64,000 nt of DNA from Mesorhizobium sp. M1D.F.Ca.ET.043.01.1.1. GTDB taxonomy: Bacteria; Pseudomonadota; Alphaproteobacteria; Rhizobiales; Rhizobiaceae. The stretch spans positions 3,906,001 through 3,970,000 of the forward strand of contig NZ_CP034444.1 in the NCBI RefSeq assembly GCF_003952385.1. The letters are read 5' to 3'. The translations under genes were made by a program, and so were the position numbers. This document shows positions 1 through 8,773 of this stretch, in pieces; the stretch's first letter is position 1; each line of letters begins with the position of its first letter. The notes under the pieces were generated by a model. The model was not told the DNA's origin. It ran no database searches and worked only from the letters and a program-made list of their open reading frames with translations.

Positions 1-1
1 G

Positions 2-223
2 TTAGACGGTTTTGTACGCAGCGCGGCAATCGAGCTTGGGCGGGGGCTGCGGATCAATCTGGTCAGTCCGACTCTCGTACAGGAGTCGGTTCAGCTCTAC
101 GGCGACTTCTTTCCTGGCACCGCGGCGGTGCCGGCGAGCGAGGTGGCGCTCGGCTACGTCAAGAGCGCAGAGGGCAGTCAAACGGGTCGAGTTTATCGCA
201 TGGGTTGGGTCAGAGACGCCTAA
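2..223 (+). CDS. Short-chain dehydrogenase/reductase, C-terminal part (cut by window edge)
   Basis: The reading frame is open from the first codon and ends at TAA 221-223, giving 73 residues. The segment runs from the helix after the catalytic Tyr-Lys (DGFVRSAAIELG) through the strand and loop motif INLVSPTLV, which is typical of SDR enzymes just before the substrate lid. It ends in GRVYRMGW, a short tail as in small SDRs of about 200 residues. The nucleotide-binding and catalytic parts lie outside the window, so the substrate cannot be inferred. It is followed by decayed genes and not by an intact operon partner. The SDR assignment rests on motif recognition only. Confidence 0.6.
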   Translation, partial: LDGFVRSAAIELGRGLRINLVSPTLVQESVQLYGDFFPGTAAVPASEVALGYVKSAEGSQTGRVYRMGWVRDA

Positions 224-262
224 TCTGACCAACAATGAACGTCGCGCTAACGGAGGACAAGC

Positions 263-353
263 ATGCCCAGGCAACTCTGCATCGGAGGTAGGTGGGAACT
301 CGGTGGTAGAGCGGCCCAATTTCGATGTGACAAACCCTGCGCATCGTTCTGCG
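263..353 (+). pseudogene. Aldehyde dehydrogenase N-terminal remnant
   Basis: An ATG at 263, preceded by GGAGG at 252-256, starts a peptide with IGGRW, the usual N-terminal motif of aldehyde dehydrogenases. After about 20 codons the recognisable continuation (FDVTNPAHRS) is in another frame. The original frame ends at a stop at 389-391. Only the first ~30 codons of a ~480-residue enzyme remain. The original start signal is preserved but the body has been deleted. Confidence 0.5.
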
Positions 354-461
354 GAGGGGGCATCAACTTGTGGATGTCGCTCCATGAATAGGCAGCGGGT
401 GGTCGGCTTAGAAAATGCCCATCAAGGCGCACTATCGTCGTTGCAGGCGACAGGTGAATGT

Positions 462-596
462 GACGCAGGGCGCCACTTCACCCCCGTGCCAGAAGGCCAT
501 ATCCGCATCAGCCTCTGCCAGCCCGAACCTATGCTGCAAGAAGCAGCGCTCCGGCTGCGCCGTTTCGCTTCCAGCTACCGCCGCGAGGCCGCATGA
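462..596 (+). pseudogene. PLP-dependent aminotransferase C-terminal remnant
   Basis: This frame encodes a C-terminus with the motif EGHIRISLC followed by a helix rich in Leu/Arg and a stop at 594-596. That is the usual end of class I/II aminotransferases (G-x-hR-hS followed by a final amphipathic helix). The rest of the gene is absent. The stop overlaps the start of the downstream FAD dehydrogenase (ATGA at 593-596), so the aminotransferase and dehydrogenase were probably translationally coupled before the deletion that joined this end to the aldehyde dehydrogenase stub. Confidence 0.5.
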
Positions 597-3043
597 CCGC
601 CAAAGCCATTCCCGCCAAAGCAAGAGCGGTCATCATCGGTGGCGGCGTTTCCGGCTGCTCCGTCGCCTATCACCTGGCCAAACTCGGCTGGACCGACATC
701 GTGCTTCTGGAGCGCAAGCAGCTGACGTCAGGCACGACATGGCATGCCGCCGGCCTGATCGGCCAGTTGCGCGGCTCGCAGAACATGACCCGGCTGGCGA
801 AATATTCCGCCGACCTCTACGTCAAGCTGGAAGCCGAGACCGAGGTCGGCACCGGCATGCGCCAGGTCGGTTCGATCACCGTGGCGCTGACCGAGGAGCG
901 CAAGCACGAGATCTACAGGCAAGCATCGCTGGCGCGTGCCTTCGATGTCGATGTCCGCGAGATTTCTCCCAATGAAGTCAAGCAGATGTATCCGCATCTG
1001 AATGTCTCGGACGTCGTCGGCGCCGTGCATCTGCCGCTCGACGGCCAGTGCGACCCCGCAAACATCGCCATGGCGCTGGCCAAGGGCGCGCGCCAGCGCG
1101 GCGCCACCATCGTCGAGAACGTAAAGGTCACCAAGGTCCATACCAGGGCCGGCCGCGTCACCGGCGTGTCCTGGGCGCAAGGCGAAGAGCAAGGCACGAT
1201 CGAGGCCGACATCGTCGTCAATTGCGCCGGCATGTGGGCGCGCGAACTGGGAGCGCAGAACGGCGTCACCATCCCGCTACACGCCTGCGAGCATTTTTAT
1301 CTCGTCACCGAGCCGATCCCCGGCCTCACCCGTCTGCCGGTGCTGCGGGTGCCGGACGAGTGCGCCTACTACAAGGAAGACGCCGGCAAGATGATGCTGG
1401 GCGCCTTCGAGCCGGTGGCCAAGCCGTGGGGCATGGACGGCATAAGCGAGGATTTCTGCTTCGACCAACTGCCTGAGGACATGGAGCATTTCGAGCCGAT
1501 CCTCGAAATGGGCGTCAACCGCATGCCGATGCTGGCGACCGCCGGCATCCACACCTTCTTCAACGGTCCGGAGAGTTTTACGCCCGATGACCGCTACTAT
1601 CTCGGTGAGGCGCCGGAGCTGTCCGGCTACTGGATGGCGACCGGCTACAATTCGATCGGCATCGTCTCCTCCGGCGGCGCCGGCATGGCGCTGGCGCAGT
1701 GGATCAATGACGGCGAAGCGCCCTTCGACCTGTGGGAGGTCGACATCCGCCGCGCCCAGCCATTCCAGAAGAACCGACGCTATCTCAAGGAGCGCGTCTC
1801 CGAGACGCTCGGCCTGCTCTATGCCGACCATTTCCCCTATCGGCAGATGGCGACCTCGAGGAATGTCCGCCGCTCGCCCCTGCATGAGCATCTGAAGGCG
1901 CGCGGCGCGGTGTTCGGCGAAGTCGCCGGCTGGGAGCGCGCCAACTGGTTCGCACGCGAGGGCCAGGAGCGCGAATACCGCTATTCCTGGAAGCGGCAGA
2001 ACTGGTTCGACAACCAGCGCGAGGAACACCTCGCGGTCCGAAACAAGGTCGGCCTGTTCGACATGACCTCGTTCGGCAAGATCCGTGTCGAAGGCCGCGA
2101 CGCCTGTGCCTTCCTCCAGAAGCTCTGCGCCAACGACATGGACGTCGCGCCGGGCAAGATCGTCTACACCCAGATGCTCAACCAACGCGGCGGCATCGAG
2201 AGCGACCTGACGGTCTCGCGCCTGTCGGAGACGGCGTTCTTCCTCGTCGTCCCAGGCGCCACGCTGCAGCGTGACCTCGCCTGGCTGCGCCGCCATGTCG
2301 GCGGGCAGTTCGTTGTCGTCACCGACGTAACGGCGGCCGAAAGCGTGCTCTGTCTCATGGGTCCGGATGCGCGAAAGCTGATCCAGAAGGTCAGCCCGAA
2401 CGATTTCTCCAATGAGAAAAATCCGTTCGGCACATTCCAGGAGATCGAGATCGGCATGGGCCTGGCCCGCGCCCACCGCGTCACCTATGTCGGCGAGCTC
2501 GGCTGGGAACTCTATGTCTCGACCGACCAGGCAGCACACGTTTTCGAAGCGATCGACGAGGCCGGTGCCGATGTCGGCCTGAAACTCTGCGGCCTGCACA
2601 CGCTGGATTCCTGCCGCATCGAAAAGGCTTTCCGGCATTTCGGCCACGACATCACCGACGAGGACAATGTGCTGGAGGCCGGCCTCGGCTTCGCGGTGAA
2701 GACCGCCAAGGGCGACTTCATCGGCCGCGATGCCGTGCTGCGCAAAAAGGAAGCCGGCCTGTCACGCCGGCTCGTCCAGTTCCGGCTTAAGGATCCAGAG
2801 CCCCTGCTCTTCCATAACGAGGCGATCCTGCGCGACGGCAAGATCGTCGGTCCGATCACATCAGGCAATTACGGCCATCACCTCGGCGGCGCGGTAGGGC
2901 TGGGTTATGTGCCATGCCGGGGCGAGAGCGAGGCCGATGTGCTGGCTTCATCCTACGAGATCGAAATCGCCGGCGAACGCTTCGCGGCGGAAGCATCGTT
3001 GAAGCCGATGTACGATCCGAAGGCTGAAAAAGTGCGGGCCTGA
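593..3043 (+). CDS. FAD-dependent dehydrogenase with GcvT domain (sarcosine/dimethylglycine dehydrogenase family)
   Basis: The protein is 816 residues, normal for the dimethylglycine/sarcosine dehydrogenase family. A DAO-type FAD domain starts near residue 12 with the dinucleotide motif GGGVSGCS. The motif GTTWHAAGL carries His51, the position that binds FAD covalently in this family. The C-terminal half (about 430-810) is an aminomethyltransferase (GcvT) fold, which in relatives passes the methylene group to tetrahydrofolate. By family the enzyme oxidatively demethylates an N-methyl amino acid such as dimethylglycine or sarcosine in the cytoplasm; the exact substrate is not visible. The start overlaps the stop of the upstream aminotransferase remnant (ATGA). 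The convergent operon carries an MttB-type methyltransferase and a betaine-type importer, which fits methylated-amine catabolism. Confidence 0.88.
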   Translation: MTAKAIPAKARAVIIGGGVSGCSVAYHLAKLGWTDIVLLERKQLTSGTTWHAAGLIGQLRGSQNMTRLAKYSADLYVKLEAETEVGTGMRQVGSITVALTEERKHEIYRQASLARAFDVDVREISPNEVKQMYPHLNVSDVVGAVHLPLDGQCDPANIAMALAKGARQRGATIVENVKVTKVHTRAGRVTGVSWAQGEEQGTIEADIVVNCAGMWARELGAQNGVTIPLHACEHFYLVTEPIPGLTRLPVLRVPDECAYYKEDAGKMMLGAFEPVAKPWGMDGISEDFCFDQLPEDMEHFEPILEMGVNRMPMLATAGIHTFFNGPESFTPDDRYYLGEAPELSGYWMATGYNSIGIVSSGGAGMALAQWINDGEAPFDLWEVDIRRAQPFQKNRRYLKERVSETLGLLYADHFPYRQMATSRNVRRSPLHEHLKARGAVFGEVAGWERANWFAREGQEREYRYSWKRQNWFDNQREEHLAVRNKVGLFDMTSFGKIRVEGRDACAFLQKLCANDMDVAPGKIVYTQMLNQRGGIESDLTVSRLSETAFFLVVPGATLQRDLAWLRRHVGGQFVVVTDVTAAESVLCLMGPDARKLIQKVSPNDFSNEKNPFGTFQEIEIGMGLARAHRVTYVGELGWELYVSTDQAAHVFEAIDEAGADVGLKLCGLHTLDSCRIEKAFRHFGHDITDEDNVLEAGLGFAVKTAKGDFIGRDAVLRKKEAGLSRRLVQFRLKDPEPLLFHNEAILRDGKIVGPITSGNYGHHLGGAVGLGYVPCRGESEADVLASSYEIEIAGERFAAEASLKPMYDPKAEKVRA

Positions 3044-3545
3044 GTTACAAACACCTATAGGAATGAGTGGATAGCTGCGCAACGCGTCTTCGCAAGGGAT
3101 GCAGCTTCGATACGTAACGCGAGCAATTATACGTCAAGCGTCTAGGTGTCCGTATCCCCAATGCCGTCTCTTGTTGGGAGACCTTGAAAGTAGTGATGCT
3201 GGCCAAGGCCCGAGAGATATCAGCCCTAACCGCGGTGGAGCGGCTCAAGGCCTTGTAGGCAGACGTCCTCAGTACCGGTCCCTACGATCGACCACAGCCG
3301 TGGGTGGGTGGCAAGTCTTCAATAGGACCAATTTAAATGTGTCAGATCGGCGGTGGTAAAATGGGCGTGCGGATTTAAAGCCCGTTGCGTCCACCGCGCG
3401 TGGATCGCCCGGGCGGAACGTAAGTCATCGCCGCGAAAGGGCGACGGCGGGGTCCTTCACGAAAGTAGTTTCAGACTGTTCAGCATGCAGGGCGCCGGGG
3501 CACTGCGCGAGCACTTCTACTAAGCACGGGACAAGGTCGGTTCGC
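3044..3545. other. Intergenic region between convergent genes, no gene recognised
   Basis: These 500 bases lie between the convergent dehydrogenase and proV-like genes. Short open stretches on the plus strand (for example near 3140-3250 and 3450-3525) read like worn protein fragments, but I could not assign a family. I saw no obvious intrinsic terminator with a T-run. Confidence 0.4.
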
Positions 3546-4739
3546 TCATTTCTTGCCTTCGTCGCTGTGAGCAGAGAGCGCAGCTGTGTCCATATCGATT
3601 GATCTTCCAGAGCTTGTTGGGCGGATTGAGGGGGCAGAGCTGCCCCCGTACCGGCAAATTTTTCCCGATTTCAAACCACTCACGGCCTTGGGGCTCGATA
3701 TCACGCCTTGAATTCCTGAAAACAGGGCGCGCCGGGTGACGACGCCCGCCGGCTCGCTGCCGTCATAGACTGCGATCAGATCGCCGCCATCCGCAGCGGT
3801 GCTGATCACAGCGGAGAGCTTGTCAGTGGTTTGCACGCGGGGGAGCGCTTGGAATTTCTTTTCAGAAAGCGTCGCTATGCTGTCCCGCGGCTGCATGATC
3901 TTCCTGGCAGTGACGAGATTGAGCAGCGAAATGCCTGAGACGAAATCAGCGACATAGCGGTCCTTGGGCGCGGTTACGATGTCTTCCGGCGTTCCCACTT
4001 GAACGAACTTACCATCCTTCATGATCGCAATACGATCGCCCAGGCGAATGGCTTCGTCGAGGTCGTGTGTGATAAACACCGTTGTTTTCTGGACGACCTT
4101 CGCGAGGTCTAGGAACTGCTGTTGGAGTTGGCGGCGGATCAACGGGTCGAGCGCTGAGAACGGCTCGTCCAGTAACAGGATCTGCGGGTCTGCCGCCATG
4201 GCACGGGCAAGCCCCACCCGCTGCTTCATCCCGCCCGAGAGCTCGTCCGGGTAACGCTCGCCCCAACCGCTCAAGTCAACGAGCTTGAGGTTTTCTTCCG
4301 CCACGCGGCGGCACTCCTTGCGTGATTTGCCTCGGAGTTCGAGACTGAGGGAAACATTGTCGTAGACGGTGCGGTGCGGCAGCAGCGCCATGTGCTGGAA
4401 GACCATGCCGACCGTCTCTGAGCGAAGGGTCCGGAGTTCAGACGGCGAAAGTTTGTTGATGGCATTTCCGCCGATCCGAACCTCGCCTGCGGTTGGTTCG
4501 ATCAGCCGATTGAGATGGCGGACAAGCGTCGATTTCCCTGAGCCGGACAGCCCCATGATGCAAAAGATCTCGCCGGGCTCGACCGAGAAGGACACATCGG
4601 CCACACCCAGAACGCAATCGAATTCTTCAAGGACTTGCCTCTTGCTGAACCCGCGATCGCGGGCCGCCGCGAGGGCTTTCCCTTTGCGCGTCCCGAAAAT
4701 TTTCCACAAGCCGGAACAGACGATGGCGGGTATAGTCAT
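3546..4739 (-). CDS. proV: Glycine betaine/proline-type ABC transporter, ATP-binding protein
   Basis: The 397-residue protein matches the ProV/OpuAA type. It has Walker A GLSGSGKS, the ABC signature LSGGMKQR, Walker B ILLLDEPFSALD and an H-loop in FITHDLDEA. The N-terminal region before Walker A is the long form typical of quaternary-amine importers. Residues ~275-345 correspond to the accessory (CBS-like) domain. The last ~45 residues (Ser/Pro/Lys rich, no recognisable fold) look unlike the family and may come from a frameshift at the 3' end. The gene is the last of a minus-strand set ProW-ProX-ProV behind a methyltransferase and a second binding protein. It energises uptake of betaine-like compounds at the inner membrane. 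Confidence 0.88.
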   Translation of the reverse strand: MTIPAIVCSGLWKIFGTRKGKALAAARDRGFSKRQVLEEFDCVLGVADVSFSVEPGEIFCIMGLSGSGKSTLVRHLNRLIEPTAGEVRIGGNAINKLSPSELRTLRSETVGMVFQHMALLPHRTVYDNVSLSLELRGKSRKECRRVAEENLKLVDLSGWGERYPDELSGGMKQRVGLARAMAADPQILLLDEPFSALDPLIRRQLQQQFLDLAKVVQKTTVFITHDLDEAIRLGDRIAIMKDGKFVQVGTPEDIVTAPKDRYVADFVSGISLLNLVTARKIMQPRDSIATLSEKKFQALPRVQTTDKLSAVISTAADGGDLIAVYDGSEPAGVVTRRALFSGIQGVISSPKAVSGLKSGKICRYGGSSAPSIRPTSSGRSIDMDTAALSAHSDEGKK

Positions 4740-4782
4740 GTGCGGAACTCTCGATAGTGTGTTGTGCCTATCTTCAGACCGT

Positions 4783-4811
4783 AATCGGCCGGCGGATGCC
4801 GCCGGCCGATT
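4783..4811 (-). other. Perfect 13-bp stem-loop between proX and proV
   Basis: The arms AATCGGCCGGCGG (4783-4795) and CCGCCGGCCGATT (4799-4811) are perfectly complementary around a 3-base loop. The hairpin sits just after the stop of the binding-protein gene and before the ATPase gene. No T-run follows on the minus strand, so it is more likely an mRNA-stabilising or attenuating hairpin that raises binding protein over ATPase, as in many ABC operons, than a full terminator. Confidence 0.65.
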
Positions 4812-4825
4812 TAAACCTCAGAGCC

Positions 4826-5797
4826 TCACTTGGCGGCCTTGGCTTCAGCGATCCACTTTTCCCAATCAGCGTGGTGAGCGGCGATCCAGTCGGTTGCGTG
4901 TTTCATGATCTGCTCGTTGCTCTTTTCACCATTGGCAACCTTTTGATTTTCCGCGTTGACGTCCGCAATCGGGATCTGCACGAGCTCAAAGAATTTCTTG
5001 GCTTTCGGGTTGGCTTTCAGCCAAGTCGTATTGGCGATGATCTTCTGGTCGTTCACGGCGAAGCCAAGATTCCCGAGGCCTTCAACAACTGTGTTGCCGG
5101 TCTCCGCGTCAGGAAGAGAGGTGTTCTTGACGTTGAGCCAGACAACCTCCTTGCCTGGGCGGAGAATGGCAGATACCCACAGCGGCGTCCAAGTGTAGTA
5201 CAGTGTCGGCTTGCCAGCCTTGATGCGTTCGATCGCGTCAGGAATGATGGCGAAATAGCCGCCTTGCTTTTCCTCGACGGTATCACGCAGGCCATAGGCG
5301 TCGAGCTGATGCTCGATCACGCGTTCGCAGCCCCACCCCGGTTCGCAACCGTAGAGGTCTGCCTTTCCATTCCCGTCGATGTCGAAAAGCTTGGCCTTCT
5401 CGGGATCCTTGAGGTCCTCAAGATACTTGATGCCAGTGGCGTCGGCCGTTTTCTTATCGATCAGATAGCCCTGCAGGCTGTTCTTGATTAGGGTGCCGAC
5501 GCTCATCAGCTTTTCATCGCCGCCTGATGCTTTCCAGAAAGTGTCGTGAAGCGGAACCCAGTGCACCGCATAAAAGGTGAGATCGCCGTTAGCTACAGCG
5601 GTATGCGCCAGCTGAACTTGAACCTGGGTCAGGTCAGCTATGTTATAGCCGAGCTCCTTGAGACCCTCATCCACGACAAATGTCTGGAACAGCTCTTCTG
5701 TCGCTCCGCTCCAGGCCGGCATGACCTGATCTGCCATTGCCGGCACCGCATAGCCAGCCATCACGGCCATGGCCAGCGCCACACATTTTATCTTCAT
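4826..5797 (-). CDS. proX: Glycine betaine-type ABC transporter substrate-binding protein
   Basis: The 323-residue periplasmic binding protein is of the OpuAC/ProX family. It begins with a Sec signal peptide (positively charged start, hydrophobic core, AMA-DQ cleavage site near residue 22). The mature part shows the family's Trp-rich features, including MPAWSG near the start, AVHWVP in the first lobe and YTWTPLW in the second. Such aromatic residues form the cation-pi cage for quaternary ammonium ligands in known members. It lies 28 bp downstream of the permease gene and is followed by a strong stem-loop. Ligand identity (betaine, choline, dimethylglycine or other) cannot be read from sequence. 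Confidence 0.88.
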   Translation of the reverse strand: MKIKCVALAMAVMAGYAVPAMADQVMPAWSGATEELFQTFVVDEGLKELGYNIADLTQVQVQLAHTAVANGDLTFYAVHWVPLHDTFWKASGGDEKLMSVGTLIKNSLQGYLIDKKTADATGIKYLEDLKDPEKAKLFDIDGNGKADLYGCEPGWGCERVIEHQLDAYGLRDTVEEKQGGYFAIIPDAIERIKAGKPTLYYTWTPLWVSAILRPGKEVVWLNVKNTSLPDAETGNTVVEGLGNLGFAVNDQKIIANTTWLKANPKAKKFFELVQIPIADVNAENQKVANGEKSNEQIMKHATDWIAAHHADWEKWIAEAKAAK

Positions 5798-5824
5798 CGT
5801 TTCCTCCCTGTGTGAGCAAATTGC

Positions 5825-6757
5825 TCAGCTTCTGTGACTAGTTGTTAAGGTGACGGCCCTGAAAAGTCCCACCGGACCTTGATGCCAGAGCTCGCCCGGC
5901 CTTCGCTTCTGTGTCGACAGCGAATGCGTGAAGCGATCCAGCACGATGGCCAGCGCGACGATGCCCAGGCCCCCGACTGTCGCCAAACCCACATCAAGAC
6001 GGCCTATGCCGCGCAGCACCGTCTGGCCCAGTCCACCAACAGCGATCATCGAACCGATGACCACCATCGATAGCGACATCATCAGCGTCTGGTTGATGCC
6101 GGCCATGACGGTGGGTAGCGCAAGCGGCAGCTGAGCCTTCCACAGAAGCTGACGCTCCGTAGCGCCGAAGGCGCGCATGGCTTCGATCACCTCTTCCGGT
6201 ACCTGCCGTATGCCGAGGTTCGTAAGGCGGATCAGCGGCGCAACCGCAAAAATTACCGTAACGATCACGCCCGGCACGTTGCCGATACCGAAGAGCATCA
6301 CAATGGGAACCAGGTAGACGAACGCTGGAATGGTCTGCATCCCGTCAAGGATCGGACGCATCACCACAAATACTCGCTCGCTCCGCGCCGCCCAGATACC
6401 GAGCGGAATGCCAAGCATCACCGCTACGACGAGCGAAGTCAGCACAATTGAAAGCGTCGTCATGGCGTCCTGCCAGACGCCGATGAGACCCATAAAGATG
6501 AGAGCGCCGACGATAACCCCGGCGACCTTCCGTCCGCCGAACTGCCAAGCCGCCAGGCCCGCAACGATGATCATCACGACCGGAGGAACCGAATGGAGCG
6601 CTATGCCGAACCACTGCAGTAGAAGGTCGAAGGGCGCCTTGACCGATTGAAAGAACGGCCTGTAGTGATCAACAACCCAGCGCAGCCCGATAGTCATCCA
6701 ATCAGCGAGAGGGATTACCCCGCACTCAAAAGGATCTAGTATTCCGCACTTACCCAT
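5825..6757 (-). CDS. proW: Glycine betaine-type ABC transporter permease
   Basis: The 310-residue membrane protein is of the ProW type with an N-terminal extension and about six hydrophobic segments. The cytoplasmic EAA loop is visible as EAMRAFGATERQLLWKAQLP, the contact site for the ATPase. Family members form a dimer with two ProV subunits in the inner membrane. It is the first gene of the W-X-V trio and lies about 300 bases downstream of the oligopeptide-type binding protein gene. The C-terminal tail after the last membrane segment (GELWHQGPVGLFRAV) is poorly conserved. Confidence 0.87.
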   Translation of the reverse strand: MGKCGILDPFECGVIPLADWMTIGLRWVVDHYRPFFQSVKAPFDLLLQWFGIALHSVPPVVMIIVAGLAAWQFGGRKVAGVIVGALIFMGLIGVWQDAMTTLSIVLTSLVVAVMLGIPLGIWAARSERVFVVMRPILDGMQTIPAFVYLVPIVMLFGIGNVPGVIVTVIFAVAPLIRLTNLGIRQVPEEVIEAMRAFGATERQLLWKAQLPLALPTVMAGINQTLMMSLSMVVIGSMIAVGGLGQTVLRGIGRLDVGLATVGGLGIVALAIVLDRFTHSLSTQKRRPGELWHQGPVGLFRAVTLTTSHRS

Positions 6758-7036
6758 GTTGCTGTTCTCCAGAAGCTTTCTCGCTCGAAAACTTGCTACG
6801 CCACCAGGGTCCAGGGGAATATCGCGGCGTCGCGCTAAAGTTAGTTGTGTGCAATAGGTGCTCCGGATTCCGCAAGGCCCTACGGCAGGTAGAGCTACTC
6901 TTCTATTCCTGAGCAGGTCGCACCGTTACCGACAGATGCGCAGTTCTCCCTGCTTCATGGTGCCATCGTCCAGACTTCACCGTCCTGTTCACCCGACGAC
7001 GTCCATCTGGACACCACGCTCCGGACCAGGCCTGCC

Positions 7037-7061
7037 CTCCAGTCGGCGTGCTCGACTGGAG
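7037..7061 (-). other. Stem-loop just after the binding-protein gene
   Basis: CTCCAGTCG (7037-7045) and CGACTGGAG (7053-7061) form a perfect 9-bp stem with a 7-base loop. It starts 4 bases after the stop of the minus-strand binding-protein gene. No T-run follows. As with the hairpin after proX, this position suggests 3' end protection or partial termination. Confidence 0.5.
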
Positions 7062-7064
7062 CCT

Positions 7065-8714
7065 TCAGGCGGCGAGCCAGACGTTCTGCAGATCCATTTG
7101 AAACGTCGGGTGAATTACGTAGTTCTGGACCTTTTTGTTCATGTGACCGAAGAGGCTTTGCCAGAACGGCTGGATGATCACTCCGGAGTCCTGCAACACG
7201 TCCTCGATGTTCTTCATAAACTCTTTGCGCTCGGCAGCGTCACTCACGGAGAAGGCCTTCTTGAGCTTGGCGTCAAACTCGGGGTTTGAATAAGCGGTCT
7301 CATTCCAGGCTTCGCCAGTGCGATAGGCCAATGCAAGAACCTGAACGCCGAGGGGGCGCATGTACCAGACGGTCAGCGAATATGGGTACTTTGACCAGTC
7401 ATTCCAGAATGTCGAACCCGGAAGCACAGTACGTTTGACCTTGAAACCGGCCTCGCGCAGCTGGGCCGCGATGGCGTCCCCGGTGTTTTTCTGCCAATCC
7501 TCGTCGATCGAGATCAACTCATGCTCGAAGTCTGTATGTCCGGATTGAGCAATGAGTTTCCTCGCGCCCTCTACGTTCCGGCTCTTTTTGGGCAGAGCAT
7601 AATATTCCGGATGAATTGGGCTGACGTGATGGTTTTCGCCGACCGTTCCCCGCCCTGCATAGCCGAGTTGAAGGACAGCGTTGTTATCGACCGCCATCTG
7701 CAGCGCGTTTCGGACCTTCTTGTCGTCATATGGTTTGTGGGCGGTGTTGGTGCGGCACACGAGCGTCGTTGCCGTTGCGACTTCCGATTTTACCAGGTCC
7801 ATCTTGTCCAGAATGTCGATGAAGTCAGCCGGAGTCTCCAGATTGAGATCGACCTCCCCGGACTCGAAAGCAGCCACCGTCGCCTGGAAGTCGGTCCCAT
7901 AATCGACGAACTGCACGCCATCGAGCAACGCCTCGCCGCCCCACCACTTGCCATCCTGCCGGCGTTTGACTTCAGCCTTGCTGCCGACCAAGTAGGATAC
8001 CAGTTCAAATGGACCCGTCCCAATCGGCTTCGTGACTGGGTCGGCGCCGCCGGCATCGAAACTGGGGTGGACGATCAGCCCGGGATAGTCGGTGAAATTC
8101 GCGATTATGGCGATGTCGGGGTCGCTTAGCTCGAGTTTGACGGTATAATCATCGACCTTGACGATCGCTCCATCTCTCGCCTTGCCGTTCTTGGCATCGA
8201 TAAGCCCCCCGACACGAGCGGCCATCGAGTTGCCCGAGACGCCCTTCTCGCACCACCGGGTTATGTTGAAGATTACGTCATCGGCGTCGAATGTATCGCC
8301 GTTGTTCCAGGTGACGCTCTTCCGGACGTGGAAGACATACTCCGTCGCGTCCTCATTGATCTCCCAGCTTTCCAGCAGAACAGGTTCGAACGTGAACTCA
8401 TGTGTGTAACGGACGAGCGGCTCCAGCCAGCAACGAGAGATGTTGGCAAGTTCCACCCAGTCATAGGTACGCGGGTCTTTCTGCGCCTTGACGGGCATTG
8501 AGACGCGCAGAATTCCGCCCTTCTTCTGTTCAGCGGCGCGCACCGATTGGGGAAATGCCACGCCGATCAGGCTATAGGCCATCGCACCCGAGGCGCCGAA
8601 TGTACTTGCAAGCGCAAGGAACTCACGCCGGTCCATCGTGCCTGCTTTGACCTCGCTCGCCATCTTATCGATGGAAGCTGGAACGCGATCCCCATTGCTT
8701 CTGAAAAACGCCAT
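7065..8714 (-). CDS. ABC transporter substrate-binding protein, family 5 (oligopeptide/nickel type), without its own permease
   Basis: The 549-residue protein is of the DppA/OppA class. A twin-arginine-like export signal ([10 protein letters not shown] near residue 30, then a hydrophobic stretch ending in VRAAE) precedes the mature domain. Typical family segments include [12 protein letters not shown] and the ligand-lobe motif RNALQMAVD. No DppB/C/D/F genes accompany it. It is bracketed by the MttB-type methyltransferase and the ProWXV importer, so it may serve a distant permease or act as an orphan receptor. The start at 8714 lies 60 bp behind the methyltransferase stop, in line with one transcript. 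Confidence 0.82.
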   Translation of the reverse strand: MAFFRSNGDRVPASIDKMASEVKAGTMDRREFLALASTFGASGAMAYSLIGVAFPQSVRAAEQKKGGILRVSMPVKAQKDPRTYDWVELANISRCWLEPLVRYTHEFTFEPVLLESWEINEDATEYVFHVRKSVTWNNGDTFDADDVIFNITRWCEKGVSGNSMAARVGGLIDAKNGKARDGAIVKVDDYTVKLELSDPDIAIIANFTDYPGLIVHPSFDAGGADPVTKPIGTGPFELVSYLVGSKAEVKRRQDGKWWGGEALLDGVQFVDYGTDFQATVAAFESGEVDLNLETPADFIDILDKMDLVKSEVATATTLVCRTNTAHKPYDDKKVRNALQMAVDNNAVLQLGYAGRGTVGENHHVSPIHPEYYALPKKSRNVEGARKLIAQSGHTDFEHELISIDEDWQKNTGDAIAAQLREAGFKVKRTVLPGSTFWNDWSKYPYSLTVWYMRPLGVQVLALAYRTGEAWNETAYSNPEFDAKLKKAFSVSDAAERKEFMKNIEDVLQDSGVIIQPFWQSLFGHMNKKVQNYVIHPTFQMDLQNVWLAA

Positions 8715-8773
8715 GTTTCTTCTCCCTAATTTTATTGTTCCCGGTCCATTTATTCATGGGCGCCTGGCTGGAC

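Noticed and set aside
1277..2647. 456-codon open frame on the minus strand
   Set aside because: It lies wholly inside the GcvT-type dehydrogenase and reads as a shadow with no family motifs.
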